Shown here one piece after another: positions 1 to 11,267 of a stretch of 64,000 nt of DNA; the stretch's first letter is position 1, and the number at the start of each line of letters is the position of its first letter. A program made the translations under genes and the position numbers. The notes below the pieces were generated by a model. The model had not been told where the DNA came from. It made no database searches and was given only the letters and a program-made list of their open reading frames with translations. Source of the stretch: Termitomyces sp. T153 (Eukaryota; Basidiomycota; Agaricomycetes; Agaricales; Lyophyllaceae); assembly GCA_018296165.2 (NCBI GenBank), contig JACKQL020000007.1, positions 1,116,001 through 1,180,000 on the forward strand. Reading direction: 5' to 3'.

Positions 1-2210
1 TCTACTCTCCGCACCCTCTCTACCTCTACGTCCGTCCGCTATCCTTCCCTCTCGGGCCTCACAGAACGCGCGACCAAATGTCCTGTCATGGGCCCGGCTC
101 TAACCGCCCGCTCCAAGGAGTTGGTTGCCGGCTACGCCAGCTTTGCTGGCAAAGCAGACGTCGACAAGATCCATCAAGAACGCGGCGTATCCGTTCCTGC
201 CGGAGCTACTATCGAGATGTGTCCCCATGCTACCGCTGCAAGAGCTGCCGCTCGCATGGCTGAGGATCTCGCAGCTGCCGCCAAGCTCAAGGCAAAGCAC
301 GATGCTACAAAGAAGCCAAAGACAGACGTTTCTGCTGCCGCATTTGCTGCAGGTTGTCCCTTCCACCAGCAGGCTGGTACCGCTAAGCCCAAGGTTGCAG
401 CCCCGGGTACATTTGACTACGAAACTTTCTATGTCAATGAACTTGATAAGAAGCACAAGGATGCTTCCTATCGTTACTTCAACAATATCAACCGGCTTGC
501 TGCCAAGTTTCCTGTTGCTCACACTGGTGAGGTGAAGGACGAAGTCGAGGTTTGGTGCGCCAATGACTACCTCGGCATGGGTAATAACCCCATCGTGCTT
601 GAGACCATGCAGTATGTGCAAATTCCAATTCTCCCTTTGTCCAAATTAATTTTAGTCCATTAGCCGGACCCTGGACAAGTATGGGCACGGTGCGGGTGGT
701 ACTCGTAACATCGCCGGCAATGGCGCTATGCATCTTGGTCTCGAACAAGAGGTGGCAACGCTTCATCGCAAGCCTGCTGCCCTCGTCTTTTCGTCGTGTT
801 ATGTCGCTAACGATGCCACACTCTCGACTCTTGGTACTAAGCTCCCCGGCTGTGTTTTCTTCTCCGATTCTATGAACCACGCTTCTATGATCCAGGGCAT
901 GCGTCACTCTCCTGCTAAACGTGTTATATTCAAACATAACGATATGGAGGACTTGGAGAACAAGTTGAAGCAATATCCGAAAGAAACTCCCAAGGTCATC
1001 GCTTTCGAAAGTGTGTATTCCATGTGCGGTAGCATCGGACCTATCAAGGAAATTTGTGACCTGGCTGACAAATACGGGGCATTGACCTTCTTGGACGAGG
1101 TATGTTCATGCAACGGTCTAATCACTTTATGCTGAGGGTACTCGTTAGGTACACGCCGTCGGGTTGTACGGACCGCGTGGTGCTGGCGTTGCCGAACACC
1201 TGGACTATCATGCTCACAAGGCCGCGGGTGAGAGCCCCGATGCTATCCCAGGCTCTATTATGGATCGTGTTGACATCATCACCGGTTCGTAATACCGACT
1301 TTTTTACCCCGTTCCAAAAATAGTTATTTTTATTGTTCCGATAGGTACTTTGGGCAAGGCATATGGTGCTGTCGGCGGTTATATCGCTGGTTCTGATGAC
1401 TTCGTCGATATGATTCGGTCCTATGCTCCTGGTTTCATCTTCACGACATCTCTTCCTCCTGCAGTAGTGGCTGGTGCGCGAGCGAGTGTGGCGTACCAAA
1501 AGGCATATGTCGGTGACAGGCAGCTCAAACAGGTCAACGTCCGTGAGGTCAAACGCCGTTTTGCCGAACTTGACATTCCTGTCGTGTAAATAGCTTCTTT
1601 TTGGTTATCTTTTGCTTAGTCTGATTACGACTTGAATAGCCCTGGTCCTTCACACATTGTTCCTGTTCTCGTCGGTGATGCCGCCCTTGCCAAGGCCGCC
1701 TCTGACAAGCTTCTAAGCGAACATAACATCTACGTCCAATCTATCAACTACCCGACCGTTGCCGTTGGCGAGGAACGCCTCCGCATCACCGTTACTCCCC
1801 GTCATACTCTTGAGCAAATGACCAAACTCGTCCGCGCTGTTGACAAGATATTCACAGAGCTCAAAATCAACCGCGCTCAAGACTGGAAGGCTCTTGGTGG
1901 TCGCGCCGGTGTTGGGATCCCCAATGCTCCTGAAAAAGTTGACCCCATGTGGACTGATGAACAACTCGGTCTCCTTGACGGTACGACGCCCAAGACCCTG
2001 ACGAATGGTGAGAAGGCATTTGTTGACCCCACTGCGGCATCTGTCGCCCGGGCTAGGTTCAATAAACTCCTGGGCCCCATTGAGGAAGTTCATGCTACCC
2101 GCAAGTCCGCTGGTCTCGCAGGTTTGAAGTTGCAGACTGGTGGGGCGAGGCCTGCTTCCGAGGAGGTACCGATCCCCCGCGCATCATCCGCTGTCGCTGC
2201 TTCTGCTTGA
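1..2210 (+). CDS. HEM1: 5-aminolevulinate synthase, mitochondrial (5' end outside window)
   Basis: First enzyme of heme synthesis: condenses glycine and succinyl-CoA to 5-aminolevulinate in the mitochondrial matrix, using PLP. Exons read 1-611, 664-1099, 1149-1284, 1345-1585 and 1640-2210 (664 residues visible); the introns are 52, 49, 60 and 54 bases, all GT-AG, and joining them restores the family alignment. The PLP-binding lysine lies in TLGKAYG (codon 1356-1358). An ATG at 88 could be taken as the start, but the same frame is open back to base 1 and encodes a Ser/Thr/Arg-rich stretch resembling a mitochondrial presequence, so the true start probably lies upstream. Three Cys-Pro motifs (79, 220, 355) resemble heme regulatory motifs. 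CpG-rich and undamaged, unlike everything downstream. Confidence 0.97.
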
Positions 2211-2345
2211 TATCATTGCTGTTTCGTTTCCCTATCGTTGATACCTGCTTTGCGTTTCGTGTACTATTTTTATCAGACAATGAATTTGTAGTTGTCTTGC
2301 CAAGTTAGTATTAAATATAATATAAATTTCAACTGATTCTCTGCT
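2211..2345 (+). terminator. 3' UTR and probable polyadenylation region of the ALA synthase gene
   Basis: T-rich sequence follows the stop, then an AT-rich run around 2310-2327 (TTAAATATAATATAAA) that could act as a fungal positioning or cleavage signal. Fungal poly(A) signals are loose, so this is placed by position and composition only. Confidence 0.35.
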
Positions 2346-2349
2346 CATT

Positions 2350-3620
2350 TTACCAGCTTTATCTACTTTCACTCAACTCGTCGAAATCCAAGCTGATGCT
2401 CAGAAAGCCCGGTCCGGAATCCATAACAAAGCACATCAGCCCAAGGAGTTAACTTTTCCTGATGTGGCGATCTTATGACATCGAATCTAGCTACGCATCG
2501 ACAAGGTCAGGACCTGGAAACGATTGGGAGCTTCAGAGATAAGGAACTAGCAGCTAGTAGGTCTGAGGCACCTCACATCAAGGAGCTCTCACCGGGAATG
2601 AAGTCATTTGTCGTCTGGCAGAGGAACAAAGCCAGAGTCGTTGGCTTCAAGCTTTAAGGTTCAGGCCTCAGGCCTCAGGTCTCGACAATGATATTCCAGA
2701 ACAAGAAGCAAAGGTTACTTCCGATGATATACGGAGGTCAGTATAAAATAACACCAAAAGAAGTTTTCGTAACGAAACACTAATATGCTGGAAATCTGAT
2801 GTTACCAGTGCTTTCCTACCTTCTGATTCTTCCATTATGGCAGCTGTGCCGGATCGTAGAAGTGGATGGAATTAGGTACATCGTGCATAGCCTAGTTCTC
2901 GGCAACCGAGCGTTCGTGCATGTACTGGCTCTGGATCAAGGAGCTGAATCGCGATCTTCATGTTTTTATGGACGATTTCTACTCTTGGGGCAAAGCATTG
3001 AGCCTGGTTTACTACAGGGGTACATGCGGCTAAGGGCAGCAGCTCAATTATTCATGATATGGGATACAATAAGATGCCCATGGGAGGAAAAGTGGCGGGA
3101 GTTTGGCGAATCATTGAAGATCATAGGATCCTCTTACAGACGATTCAGATATCCTCAACAAGATTTATTGAGACCTGTGCCGCATCGCCCGCCCCTTTGT
3201 GTTTGGCAACGCCAAGCGGGTCATCTTAACTGGCTGCTCATTACGTGCAGCTTCGACCGAAATGCATGAGGAAAGGATACCATTCACGCAGGGATCTTCC
3301 TGAACAGAGAGGTAATCACGGACGCCAATAGAAATCATTCCCAGAGGCTACGGGAGCGCAGCTTCTGGAGACGACCAAGTGGGTTATTGAGAGGCCGATA
3401 TGGCGGCATGGAAGGGTATGGACAGATGTTGGTCTGAGGCTATGCATGACATTCGTCTATGCAGGAAATGGTCGAGTATATCAACTCGCCCCCGAGGACA
3501 CTTCGATAAAGATTGAAATATTGACCATCTTCTTCCTCTAACTCGTGACAATTTTGTCTGCCGTCCACCATGTGGCATCGTTCTCAAAATCACCAACGCA
3601 GGCTTCTTTTATTCGCAGGT
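2350..3620 (+). pseudogene. Relic of an RT/RNase H-like gene of a basidiomycete mobile-element family
   Basis: Readable in order, with many stops and frame changes. First comes KELAASRSEAPHIKELSP with WQRNKARV (2540-2640), then CRIVEVDGIRYIVHSLVLG (2850-2905), NRDLHVFMDDFYSWG in another frame (near 2950-2995), and QLFMIWDTIRCPWEEK followed by REFGESLKIIG (3045-3130). A WQRQAGHLNWLL segment (3205-3240) and an ILSAVHHVASF segment (3550-3590) follow. This order matches a widespread agaricomycete protein with an RT-like palm and an RNase H-like fold, often found beside tyrosine recombinases. That assignment is from memory of the family. No recombinase is seen here. Confidence 0.6.
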
Positions 3621-3699
3621 AGTCTTTGCCAGTTACTCAACTCGGTGGGAGACCCGGGACTGCCCTGGCTGCAACAAAATAATATTGTAATTTACTGTA

Positions 3700-4235
3700 C
3701 TACAGGATCATGTGTGGATAAGACAACCAGGTATGACCTGATAAATCCTGCACCAGTTTCTCCTCCTCCTCCCAAGCTGCAATTGGAGGAGTTCATGGTG
3801 CAGGTCAGAGCCAACTGCAAGGTATGTCTTGGGGAGCTGAAATTTGTCTGCATGCAGAGGTTTGAGCACATGCAACGGGAACAACTGTTTGAAATTGTTT
3901 CACCAGTTGACTGTGTTGCCACAGTGAAAACAGAATCCAGCAGCTGGCAGCATGTAGGGCTCTCGAACACCACAACCAGGTGCTTAAATGTGAATTCAAG
4001 TCTTCTTGCACATGAAAGGAGTGGGCTGGGTCCAATGGGTCTTCAAATTGGTGGGGGTTTAGGTTGGTGTGGATTTCTTCAACCAGGGCATGGAGTTTGT
4101 TCTGGAGGTTGGCATTAATCTCCAAAGTGCTCTGTGTATTCTTGCGGAGGGTACCCTGCTGGCAGCATTTATGGAAGTTGAGGAGGCAGTCTGCCCATAC
4201 TTCTGGAGTCCCAGAAATGTTGTGGTACCTGAGGC
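3700..4235 (-). pseudogene. Gypsy gag fragment
   Basis: On the minus strand the segment TPEVWADCLLNFHKCCQQG, then LHALVEEIHTNLNPHQFEDP and LDPAHSFHVQ, matches the N-terminal gag region of element E4 (35830-36060). It is nearly free of CpG. The copia LTR begins exactly where the match to E4 stops (4235/4236), so the copia element inserted into this gag relic. The left boundary near 3700 is approximate. Confidence 0.7.
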
Positions 4236-4612
4236 TGTTAGAATCCAGGTAGCTGACTGGGGCCTGATATGTTCAGGTGTACTAAAGCAGATCAATATAA
4301 GTATGATGCCTCAGTTTGGTATAAACAACTGATATTGGACTGTACCTAAAACAGATCAATATAGGTATGATGCTGCGGTACAGTTAGTACTTGTATGCAT
4401 GTGTTGTACAAATTACTCACCCTCAATTTGGTATAAATGACTGAGGATGTTATCTACAGGGAGTCCAATATATATACAAGATGGAGACAATGGAGGATGA
4501 ACTGTGCTTTGACCTGACAATGTGAAAGGTGGTGCCTGGGCCTGGGAATGTGAAGGGTGGTGCCTGGTTGGCCCACACAGTGATAAGTGTCCATGGTGCA
4601 TCATCCCCAACA
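4236..4612 (-). repeat. Copia 3' LTR
   Basis: About 377 bp, with ends TGTTAG and CCAACA forming a short TG...CA inverted repeat, and preceded on the minus strand by a purine tract. It contains an internal duplication of about 23 bp (AACAGATCAATATAGGTATG type, near 4288 and 4350) and a TATATATA run at 4470. The 4236 boundary is supported by the end of gag homology there. No second LTR is present for confirmation. Confidence 0.65.
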
Positions 4613-4639
4613 CTCCTCCTCACCATAGACACTCCTCCT

Positions 4640-6300
4640 CACATGTGCAATTGTCATTGGAGGCCAAGGCAAGGGCACAGGTGTAGGAAGGCAGGTCCAT
4701 GGAGAGCTTTGGTGAAGATATCAGCAGTGTTCTCCTTTGAAGGGACCCAGGGGAGGGTTAATTTGTTGGACTGGATGTGCTCACGAAGGAAGTGGTATTT
4801 TATATTGGTGTGCTTCACTCAGGTGTGGAGGAGAGGGTCTTCAGATAATGCAATTGCTGAGTCATTGTCACAGAATACTTGAGTAGGTTGAGATGTGAGA
4901 TCATGCCTGATGTCCTTCAATAAAGCTTGTAATCATATACACTCTTGTGTGCTCTCAAAGGCTGCCATGTACTCCACCTTGCACGAAGATGCCACAACTG
5001 TCTTCTGCTTCCTAACTGCCCATGAGATTGCTCCAGTGCCCAGATTGTATACATAGCCTCCTATGCTCCATCTCATATCAAGGCAACTAGCCCAGTCAGA
5101 ATCTGTAAAGCCTGTGAGGCTCATGTCATTATTCTTGCCACTTAGGTGTAGCCACAGGTCACATGTACCCCTTAGATACCTGACAAGGCATATGGCAGTG
5201 TTCCAGTGCAGGGTAGCATAGGAATTGAGGTACTGAGTGAGTTGCTGAACCCTGAACATTATGTCTGGGTGAGTGGAGATTGTGAGGTAGAGTAGGCATC
5301 CAATCAACTGTTGGAAGGGTGTGCATTCTAGGGTGCACCACTCCTCTAAGGGTAAACTCTCCCTGTCAACTCAGTGTAGCTTAGAGTGAGAGTCCATGGG
5401 CAAAGTGATTGGAGTGGCATGTGTCTGGCCAAATTGGTGGATGATTTTGTCAATTAAGGCAGTTTGAGATAGTTTAACACTGTAGTTGGGACAATCCCAT
5501 TCTACTGCAATGCCAACAATGAAGCAAGGTAGACCTAGGTCAGAAATTGTCCAAACCTGTCAAATTTGGTCTTTGAAGTGATTGTTTTCTTCTTTGCTGC
5601 TTGCAATCAAAAGGAAGTCATTGACATGTAGGGCTGCAATGACTGTACCCCAATCAGTGGCCCAATAGAATATGCAAGACTCACACACTAGACATTTGAA
5701 CCCCCATAATTCCATGTTCTCATTAACTGTCCTATTCCATATGTGCCCTGCCTATTTCATTCCATACAATCCTCACATCAGCATCCAAACCCAGTCCTCT
5801 TTTCCTTCTACTTCAAAGCCTTCCAGTTGTTTCATATACTGAATCTCATCCTCTGGGAGGACACCATACAAGAATGCAGTCTTAACATCAATCTGAGTCA
5901 CATCCCATCCTTTTGCAGCTGCAAGGTGGTGCAGGATTCTCCACAATTCCATACATGCTGTTGGTGAGGTTGTTTTTATGTAGTCGCATCTGTGTATCTG
6001 CTCATAGCTCCTGAAGACTAGTCTGACTTTGAAGTGCATTGCATTCCCATGCTTGTCATGCTTTATTTTGAAGACTGGGTGGCTGGTTCTAACCTTTTGA
6101 CCAGCTGGGACTGCAGATTGAGGGACAAGCTTATAGACCCCCATTTCACAGAGCAAGTCAAGCTCATCACGGTATGCTGTCTCCCATCTTGCTGCATCTC
6201 CTGATTGTTTGGCTTCAGTCCAGTCTCTGGGCTCATCATCCAGGTCTGGTGAAAGAGGGTCATTCCTAAGCTCCTCTGCAGCAGCCAGGAGATGCTCGAT
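4640..6300 (-). pseudogene. Copia pol: reverse transcriptase and RNase H, broken
   Basis: RT N-terminal part at 5773-6156 (LVFRSYEQIHRCDYIKT; WDVTQIDVKTAFLYG, which holds the first catalytic Asp). The YVDD region near 5620 reads HVNDFLLIAS, so the active-site YVDD is changed to HVND. RNase H follows at 4933-5307 (GFTDSDWASCLDMRWSIGGY; KQKTVVASSCKVEYMAAFE). The tail at 4680-4900 reads VFCDNDSAIALSEDP and ENTADIFTKAL, typical of copia C-termini. Several stops interrupt the frame. Confidence 0.85.
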
Positions 6301-6310
6301 ATTCTCTATT

Positions 6311-7367
6311 TGTCAGGTTCCACTGACTACAGGGGCTCAGCTACACTGGGTGAGTCCTTACTAGGCAGATGCAATTTCCTGTGCTTATAACCTAGTGCTC
6401 TGGGGTTGGCACAGACCAGAGAGACTTGCAAGGGGAAGCCAAGGGAAGCAGTCCAAGCAAGTCTGGAGTAGCCTAGGGAGGTCTAAGACCAAGTATGTTA
6501 AACATTAGGCTTGGGCAGGTGTCAGGAACAACTTCATAGGCATGCAAATAGACTACAGGGCAAGTGGGGGCTTCCTGGATGATGGGAGCAAAGCCAGAGT
6601 TTGATGGGGGATCAATCAAGACTTGATGGGTTCTAGGGCCAAGCAAAGGGCAAGGTCTAGAATGGTCATAGGAATGTTTAGGGGTTGTAGTGCATGCATG
6701 GAGTTTGTACTGACATCAGAGGTGAAAAGAACTTAGAGAGACAAGGGAATAGAGACAATCAAGATGAGATGGAGGTGAGACAAGACAAGACTGAGAGAAG
6801 AGATAGATTTGAGACTAAGAACAGAAATAGAGATGGAAAGGACACAAAACCAAGTAACCAGTCAATGTAATATCAAGACTAGAGTATGAGGTGCTACTCT
6901 ATGAATTATATACTGACTACTGGAGAGCTCCAGGGGGTAGGTGGATGTGGTGGCAGGGCTCAATAGAGCTGTGCAGAGTCAATGGGTGTTGGTTGCAATT
7001 GAGGAGCGGGCTGTGGCAATATTCTGATGGGATCAGTTGGGGGTGCAGGTCGCTCTGGGGTCATTGTGATGCTCCAGAGTAGGTTTGGATGAACCAGGGA
7101 GATGAGTTGGTGATGTGTGCCAGAGTTAGAAATAGTTGTAAGGGTTCCTGGGGCTCAGGAGAGTTAGGGGAAGCATTGACAGCTACAGAGAAGGTGTTAA
7201 AGTTGGCCAGGGGACTATTGGAGCTTGCTAGAGAAGTGTTGGAGTTACCTGGGGTGGCTGTGAAGGGTGTTCAATGGTTGGGGTTTTGACAAGGCATTGG
7301 GGGGGGGACTCCAGAAAAGTGAGTAGGCTGGGAACAATGCCAGGGGTCCAGGGAGCAGGTCATGACA
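6311..7367 (-). repeat. E1 3' LTR
   Basis: 1057 bp, with ends TGTCAGG and CATGACA (TGTCATGACC when read along the element). A C-rich run directly above 7367 is the polypurine tract of a minus-strand element. It lies in copia RT sequence on the left. Its partner LTR is truncated, so the LTR pair cannot be fully compared. Confidence 0.85.
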
Positions 7368-7541
7368 TTACCCCCCCTTCAGCATTGAGACCCTCGAGAT
7401 GTGGGGCACAGTTTGGGGATTGATGGGGCATGGAAATCAAAGTTGAGTAATATTGAGGTGGGGCATGGGAATCAAAGTTGAGTAATATTGATCAAACTGC
7501 AGTGGGCAGTGGCATGGGGAATGAAGTTGAAGTATGGCTGC
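7368..7541. promoter_or_regulatory. E1 polypurine tract and conserved 3' block
   Basis: Directly inside the 3' LTR is a polypurine tract (GAAGGGGGGGTAA on the minus strand). Further in lies TTGATCAATATTA (7483-7495 on the minus strand), a block kept in all five gypsy 3' ends of this window. A local duplication of about 40 bp (7425-7490) repeats the flank of this block. It sits upstream of the plus-strand accessory gene and may serve that gene's promoter, the element's 3' end, or both. Confidence 0.55.
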
Positions 7542-8490
7542 TGTCAGGTTCCGCTGACAATGGGGGCTCAGCTACACTGGCGAGTCCTTACTAGGCAGAT
7601 GTGATGTCCTGCGCTTATAACCAAGCATCTGGGATTGGTGTGGGGGGACTTGCAAGGGGGAGCTAGGGGGCAGTTCAGGCAAGTCTGGAGTGGTTTGGGG
7701 GCATCTAAGACCAAGTATATTAGTCATTGAACCTGAACGGATGCTGGAACAAGTTCATGGGTGTGCAAATAGAATGTGGGGTAAGCGGAGGCTTTGTGGC
7801 TGATGGGGGTGGAGCCAGAGTTTGATAGGAGATCACCAAGACGAGAGGGGTTCCTGGGCCAAACAGGGAGTGAGGTCTGGGGCTGATGTAAGAATGTTCA
7901 GGTTATAGCACATGTATGGAGTTTGTACTGACATTGGAGATGAAAGGAACTTAGGAAGACAAAGGAAATATACACAGTTGAGATGAGACGGAGATGAGGT
8001 GAGACAAGACAGAGAAAAGAAATAGATTCAAAACTAAAAATAGAGACAGTGACAAGATGAAAGACAAGACATAGGAAACTGGTAAATGCAATATCAAGAC
8101 TAAAGTACTAGGGGTTATTCTACGGCTTATATACCTACTACTGGGTGGCTCCAGAGGGCAGAGGATATGGTGGCGGGCTCAACGGAACTGCGTGGAGTTG
8201 ACGGTTGTCGGGTGTGATCTTAGAGCAGGCCATGGTGACATTTTGATGGGATCAGTTGGAAAGCAGATTGTTCTGGAGTTGGGGGAAGCCTCAGGAATTC
8301 AGGAGAATTCAGGGGATGTATCAACTGCTGTGGAGAAGGTGTCAGAGTTGATCAAGGAGCCGTCAGGGTTTGCCGAGGAAGTGTTGGAGTTGCTCAAAGT
8401 GGGCGTGGAGGGTGGGTGAGGGTTGGGGAGTTTGGTGGAGCATTGGGGGGGCTGGAGGCGGTGTCAGAGTCTAGGGAGCGGGTTGTGACA
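7542..8490 (-). repeat. Solo gypsy LTR nested in E1
   Basis: 949 bp with ends TGTCAGG and TTGTGACA and no internal region. Flanks are GCTGC on the left and GCTGA on the right, so the target-site duplication matches at four of five bases. The E1 sequence rejoins across it when compared with E3 and E4. It contains the usual TATATAAG-type promoter and purine-rich repeats. It probably arose by LTR-LTR recombination after insertion. Confidence 0.82.
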
Positions 8491-8577
8491 GCTGACATTT
8501 GTCAGGAATCTCTTTCCAAGTCATTAAAAAGGGTCAGATATACCCTGGAGTTCTCCAACTATTTGCAATGTTGTCCT

Positions 8578-10248
8578 CTGCTTACTCTCCCATGCTATCA
8601 GCATTGTCCTCCTCATCCTCTGCATCTCCTGCTCCCTCTTCCTCAGGAAAGTCCAATTCTCATCGTAACTGCAGGCAGATGGAGGCTACGTACCATAGCC
8701 ATGAGTGCAGGTTCACTTTTCCATACTTTGGAGTTACTGATTTAGTTTGACAGAGTTATCTATAGTGGTGGCTGGCCCTTCTAGGGATTTGTCCCAAGGT
8801 GCAATTTCTGTGCTGCCTGCCTCAGCATCGGCAGGGTGCTCCTTGAGGCCCAACTTTGGCCCAGGGGAGATTACAGCTGTCCCAGAGGCATTGTAAGTGG
8901 CTCAGGTGAATGTGACTTCTAAGAAGTTTGCAGAGGTGATGGGGCAAGCATGGGGTCCCCCAACTCTGAAATGGTGCCAAGTGGAAGCCCCAGTGAGTTT
9001 GCAGTGTCATTTGGTGGGGTTCAGTGCTGATTTGACATTTTAGTGCACTCTCTGCACTTGCCATGGGGAGCATTGCAAATTTGAGGAGCCAACATGGGAG
9101 TTCTGTCAGGACACCTCCATATGCATTCCTTGCTGTGCCAGGCATGAGAAATGCCTAATTTCATTGAGTTGGTGCATGGCCTGCATGGTGGAGGAGCAGG
9201 GGTGAGATGTGGAACAAGTAGCAGGGCAACTATTCAAGGGGCACAAGGAGAAGGTGTTAGGCCAGGGGTCTAGAGTGAAGTGCAGAGGCAGCACAGAGCA
9301 ATTTGCAATGAAGGTGGGGCTCCTGCAGAGTGGGCAGAGAGAGGGAGTTCCTGTGGCATGCAACAAGGAAAAATGGAGGGTGTCCCCCTTACTGGAGGTG
9401 GGGCCCAGCAAGTGGCTGTGAGAGGAGGGGTCAATGGCAAGTCCCCCAGAGTCACATGTTTATTTCCTTAGATTGGAGGCCTTGGTGAGGGGATCTGACA
9501 GGGATTCTGGCCCTCCTCCTATAGTTTCCAAGACGTTTTGGCAGCAGTGAGTAGAGGCATTATTCTGACTATTGGTGTTGTGTGAGAAGGAGGTTTGGTG
9601 AATTGAGGGGGATTGCAGCAGGATCCAACAGGAGCAGGATGAGGCACAGAGGGATCAAGACTTGGCATGGCAGAAGTTAGAGGGGGCCATGCAGGTGATT
9701 GTGGAGGGGTTGTTGGAGGTGAAGGGGTTGTGGGAACAGCTGGTGCAATCAGAGGCATGAGTGGAGCAGAGGGCAGAGGTGTAGCAAGGGGCTGCAGAGA
9801 TGGAGGGAGCCAGGGCAGAGGCAGGGAGGTGGCATGAGGAGTAGTTGGCCAATGAGATGGCCTCAGGGCAGAGGGGGGTAATGCATGAGTTCTCCCACTT
9901 CTCATTTCTTCTATTCTGCTGATACTGAGCCTTCTAGACTGGGTCTGATAGCACTATATTCTCCTCAACAGGGCATCAGCTGCTTACACTTCAATGCAGA
10001 ACAGATTGGTGCAGATGCCCTGGGAGCTCCCATTGGAGTTGAAGCAGGGCTTTTAGCAGATGGGGTGGCTGTTGTTAGGATACTGGCAGAGGAGTGCAGT
10101 GGACCCCAGGGCATGGTCGGAGATAGTGACCAATGTGAGGGAGCCATTGCTTGGGCAGCCAGATGTCCTTGCCATTGTAGTTATGCAGATAGAGATGGAT
10201 CTGGTCAAGGGCATGGTGTGGAGGATCCCAGAGAAGGAGAGGGAGTGA
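8578..10248 (+). pseudogene. E1 accessory gene antisense to gag-pol, Zn-cluster and coiled-coil type
   Basis: Runs opposite to E1 gag-pol, in the position of the E4 copy (43458-45154). The start MLSSAYSPM matches MSSSAYSPT of E3 and E4. Matching introns are seen: one ending CAG near 8753, one from GTGAGT at about 8993 to TTTTAG at 9043, and one ending CTAG near 9938. The exon from 9044 to 9154 encodes six cysteines spaced C-x2-C-x6-C-x15-C-x2-C-x6-C. The final exon carries a conserved block ending RIPEKERE before the TGA. In-frame stops such as TGA after VEEQG show it is decayed. It resembles a nuclear DNA-binding protein; the function is unknown. Confidence 0.72.
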
Positions 10249-10449
10249 AGGGAGTTTTTGGACTTTGATTTCTTGCTACCCCACGCTTCTCCTGACCTTA
10301 TCTGTATAATTTTGTACCTTGTAGCCTGTTTATATTAAGTTTCTTGCAGTCCTGCTGAGCATGAGGGTTTCAGATTGTATGAGGGGAGGAGTAAGTGAAA
10401 ACATATAAGGGTTACTTGTGGGAGTTGAATCCCTGATAAATCCAGAGGC

Positions 10450-11267
10450 AGGGGTTATGCTCACTAATGCCATCTGTGTTTACTAGTTCTGGGAGTCCTG
10501 GGGCTTGGTGGGGTGTCATTGATAGAAGTCCCAGAGTTCATCAGGGGCTCCATTGAGGTTTTTTTGGGGCTCCCAGATGTCATTCTCTGGCCTGTAGCCC
10601 TTCCAACAGACCAAGTACTAGGGTTGGCTGTGGATCAGGCAGGAGTCAAGGATTTGGTCAACTTTGTAGTGATATTTGTCCTCAACTTTGATGGGGGGCA
10701 GTCAACTGGGGCATTGCCTGTGGAAGGGGTCCAGAGCATGTTTTTCAAGGAGGCACATATGGAACATGGGGTGGAGGCCCTTCAGGCCCGGAGATAGGTC
10801 AAGCTTGTAGGCATGCATTGAGATCTTCCAGACAATCCTCAAGAGACTGAGATGTTTATGGTCCAGCTTGATGGAGGGCCTCCAAGTCTTGAGGTTTCAT
10901 CAATCGAGCCAGATCAAAGTGCTGGAGGGCCAGTTGGGGGTAGGATTCCATTGGGCATCAGCATGTTTGAAGTAGGCTTGATTGGCAGTGTCAATTCTGT
11001 TCCAGAGGAATTGGTGAAGGGATTGGAGGTCTTTGGTGATTTCATGGGCAATATGGGAAGGGATATCTTTGAGGGATAGCATGAGTCAGGGGTTGTAGCC
11101 CTTGTTGGCATAGAAGGGGGAAACTCTGGTGGTGGAATGAGGTGTGTTGTTGTAGGTAAACTTGGCAAGGGGGAGTTCTGTGCACCAATCATTCTACAAA
11201 TAGTTAACATAGAGGCAGAGATACTGTTTCAATGTCTGGTTTACTTGTTCTGTCTGTCCATTGGTCT
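10450..11267 (-). pseudogene. E1 integrase C-terminus and chromodomain (split by E2)
   Basis: Minus strand. The chromodomain core [13 protein letters not shown] is near 10590-10630, and the region before it (10800-11260) matches the integrase C-terminal segment of E4, with IPSHIAHEITKDLQSLHQF and YNNTPHSTTRVSPFY equivalents. It breaks at 11267 where E2 inserted and resumes at 16808. Unlike E3 and E4, the chromodomain Trp codon is intact here. Confidence 0.8.

Larger units (their letters stand above)
4236..6310 (-). mobile_element. Ty1/copia retrotransposon, 3' part, minus strand
   Basis: Order along the minus strand: RT, RNase H, a purine-rich tract (GGTGAGGAGGAG, just above 4612), then the 3' LTR. 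The 5' part (gag, protease, integrase, 5' LTR) is absent, because the LTR of gypsy element E1 begins at 6311 in mid-RT and no continuation was seen on the far side of E1. Strong CpG depletion marks it as old. Confidence 0.85.

Noticed and set aside
88..90. ATG at 88 as start of ALA synthase
   Set aside because: The frame is open upstream to base 1 with presequence-like composition and a Cys-Pro motif at 79, so this Met is internal.
9519..9905. Minus-strand Pro/Ser-rich frame in E1
   Set aside because: It lies opposite the coiled-coil exon of the accessory gene and has no match to any gag-pol domain.
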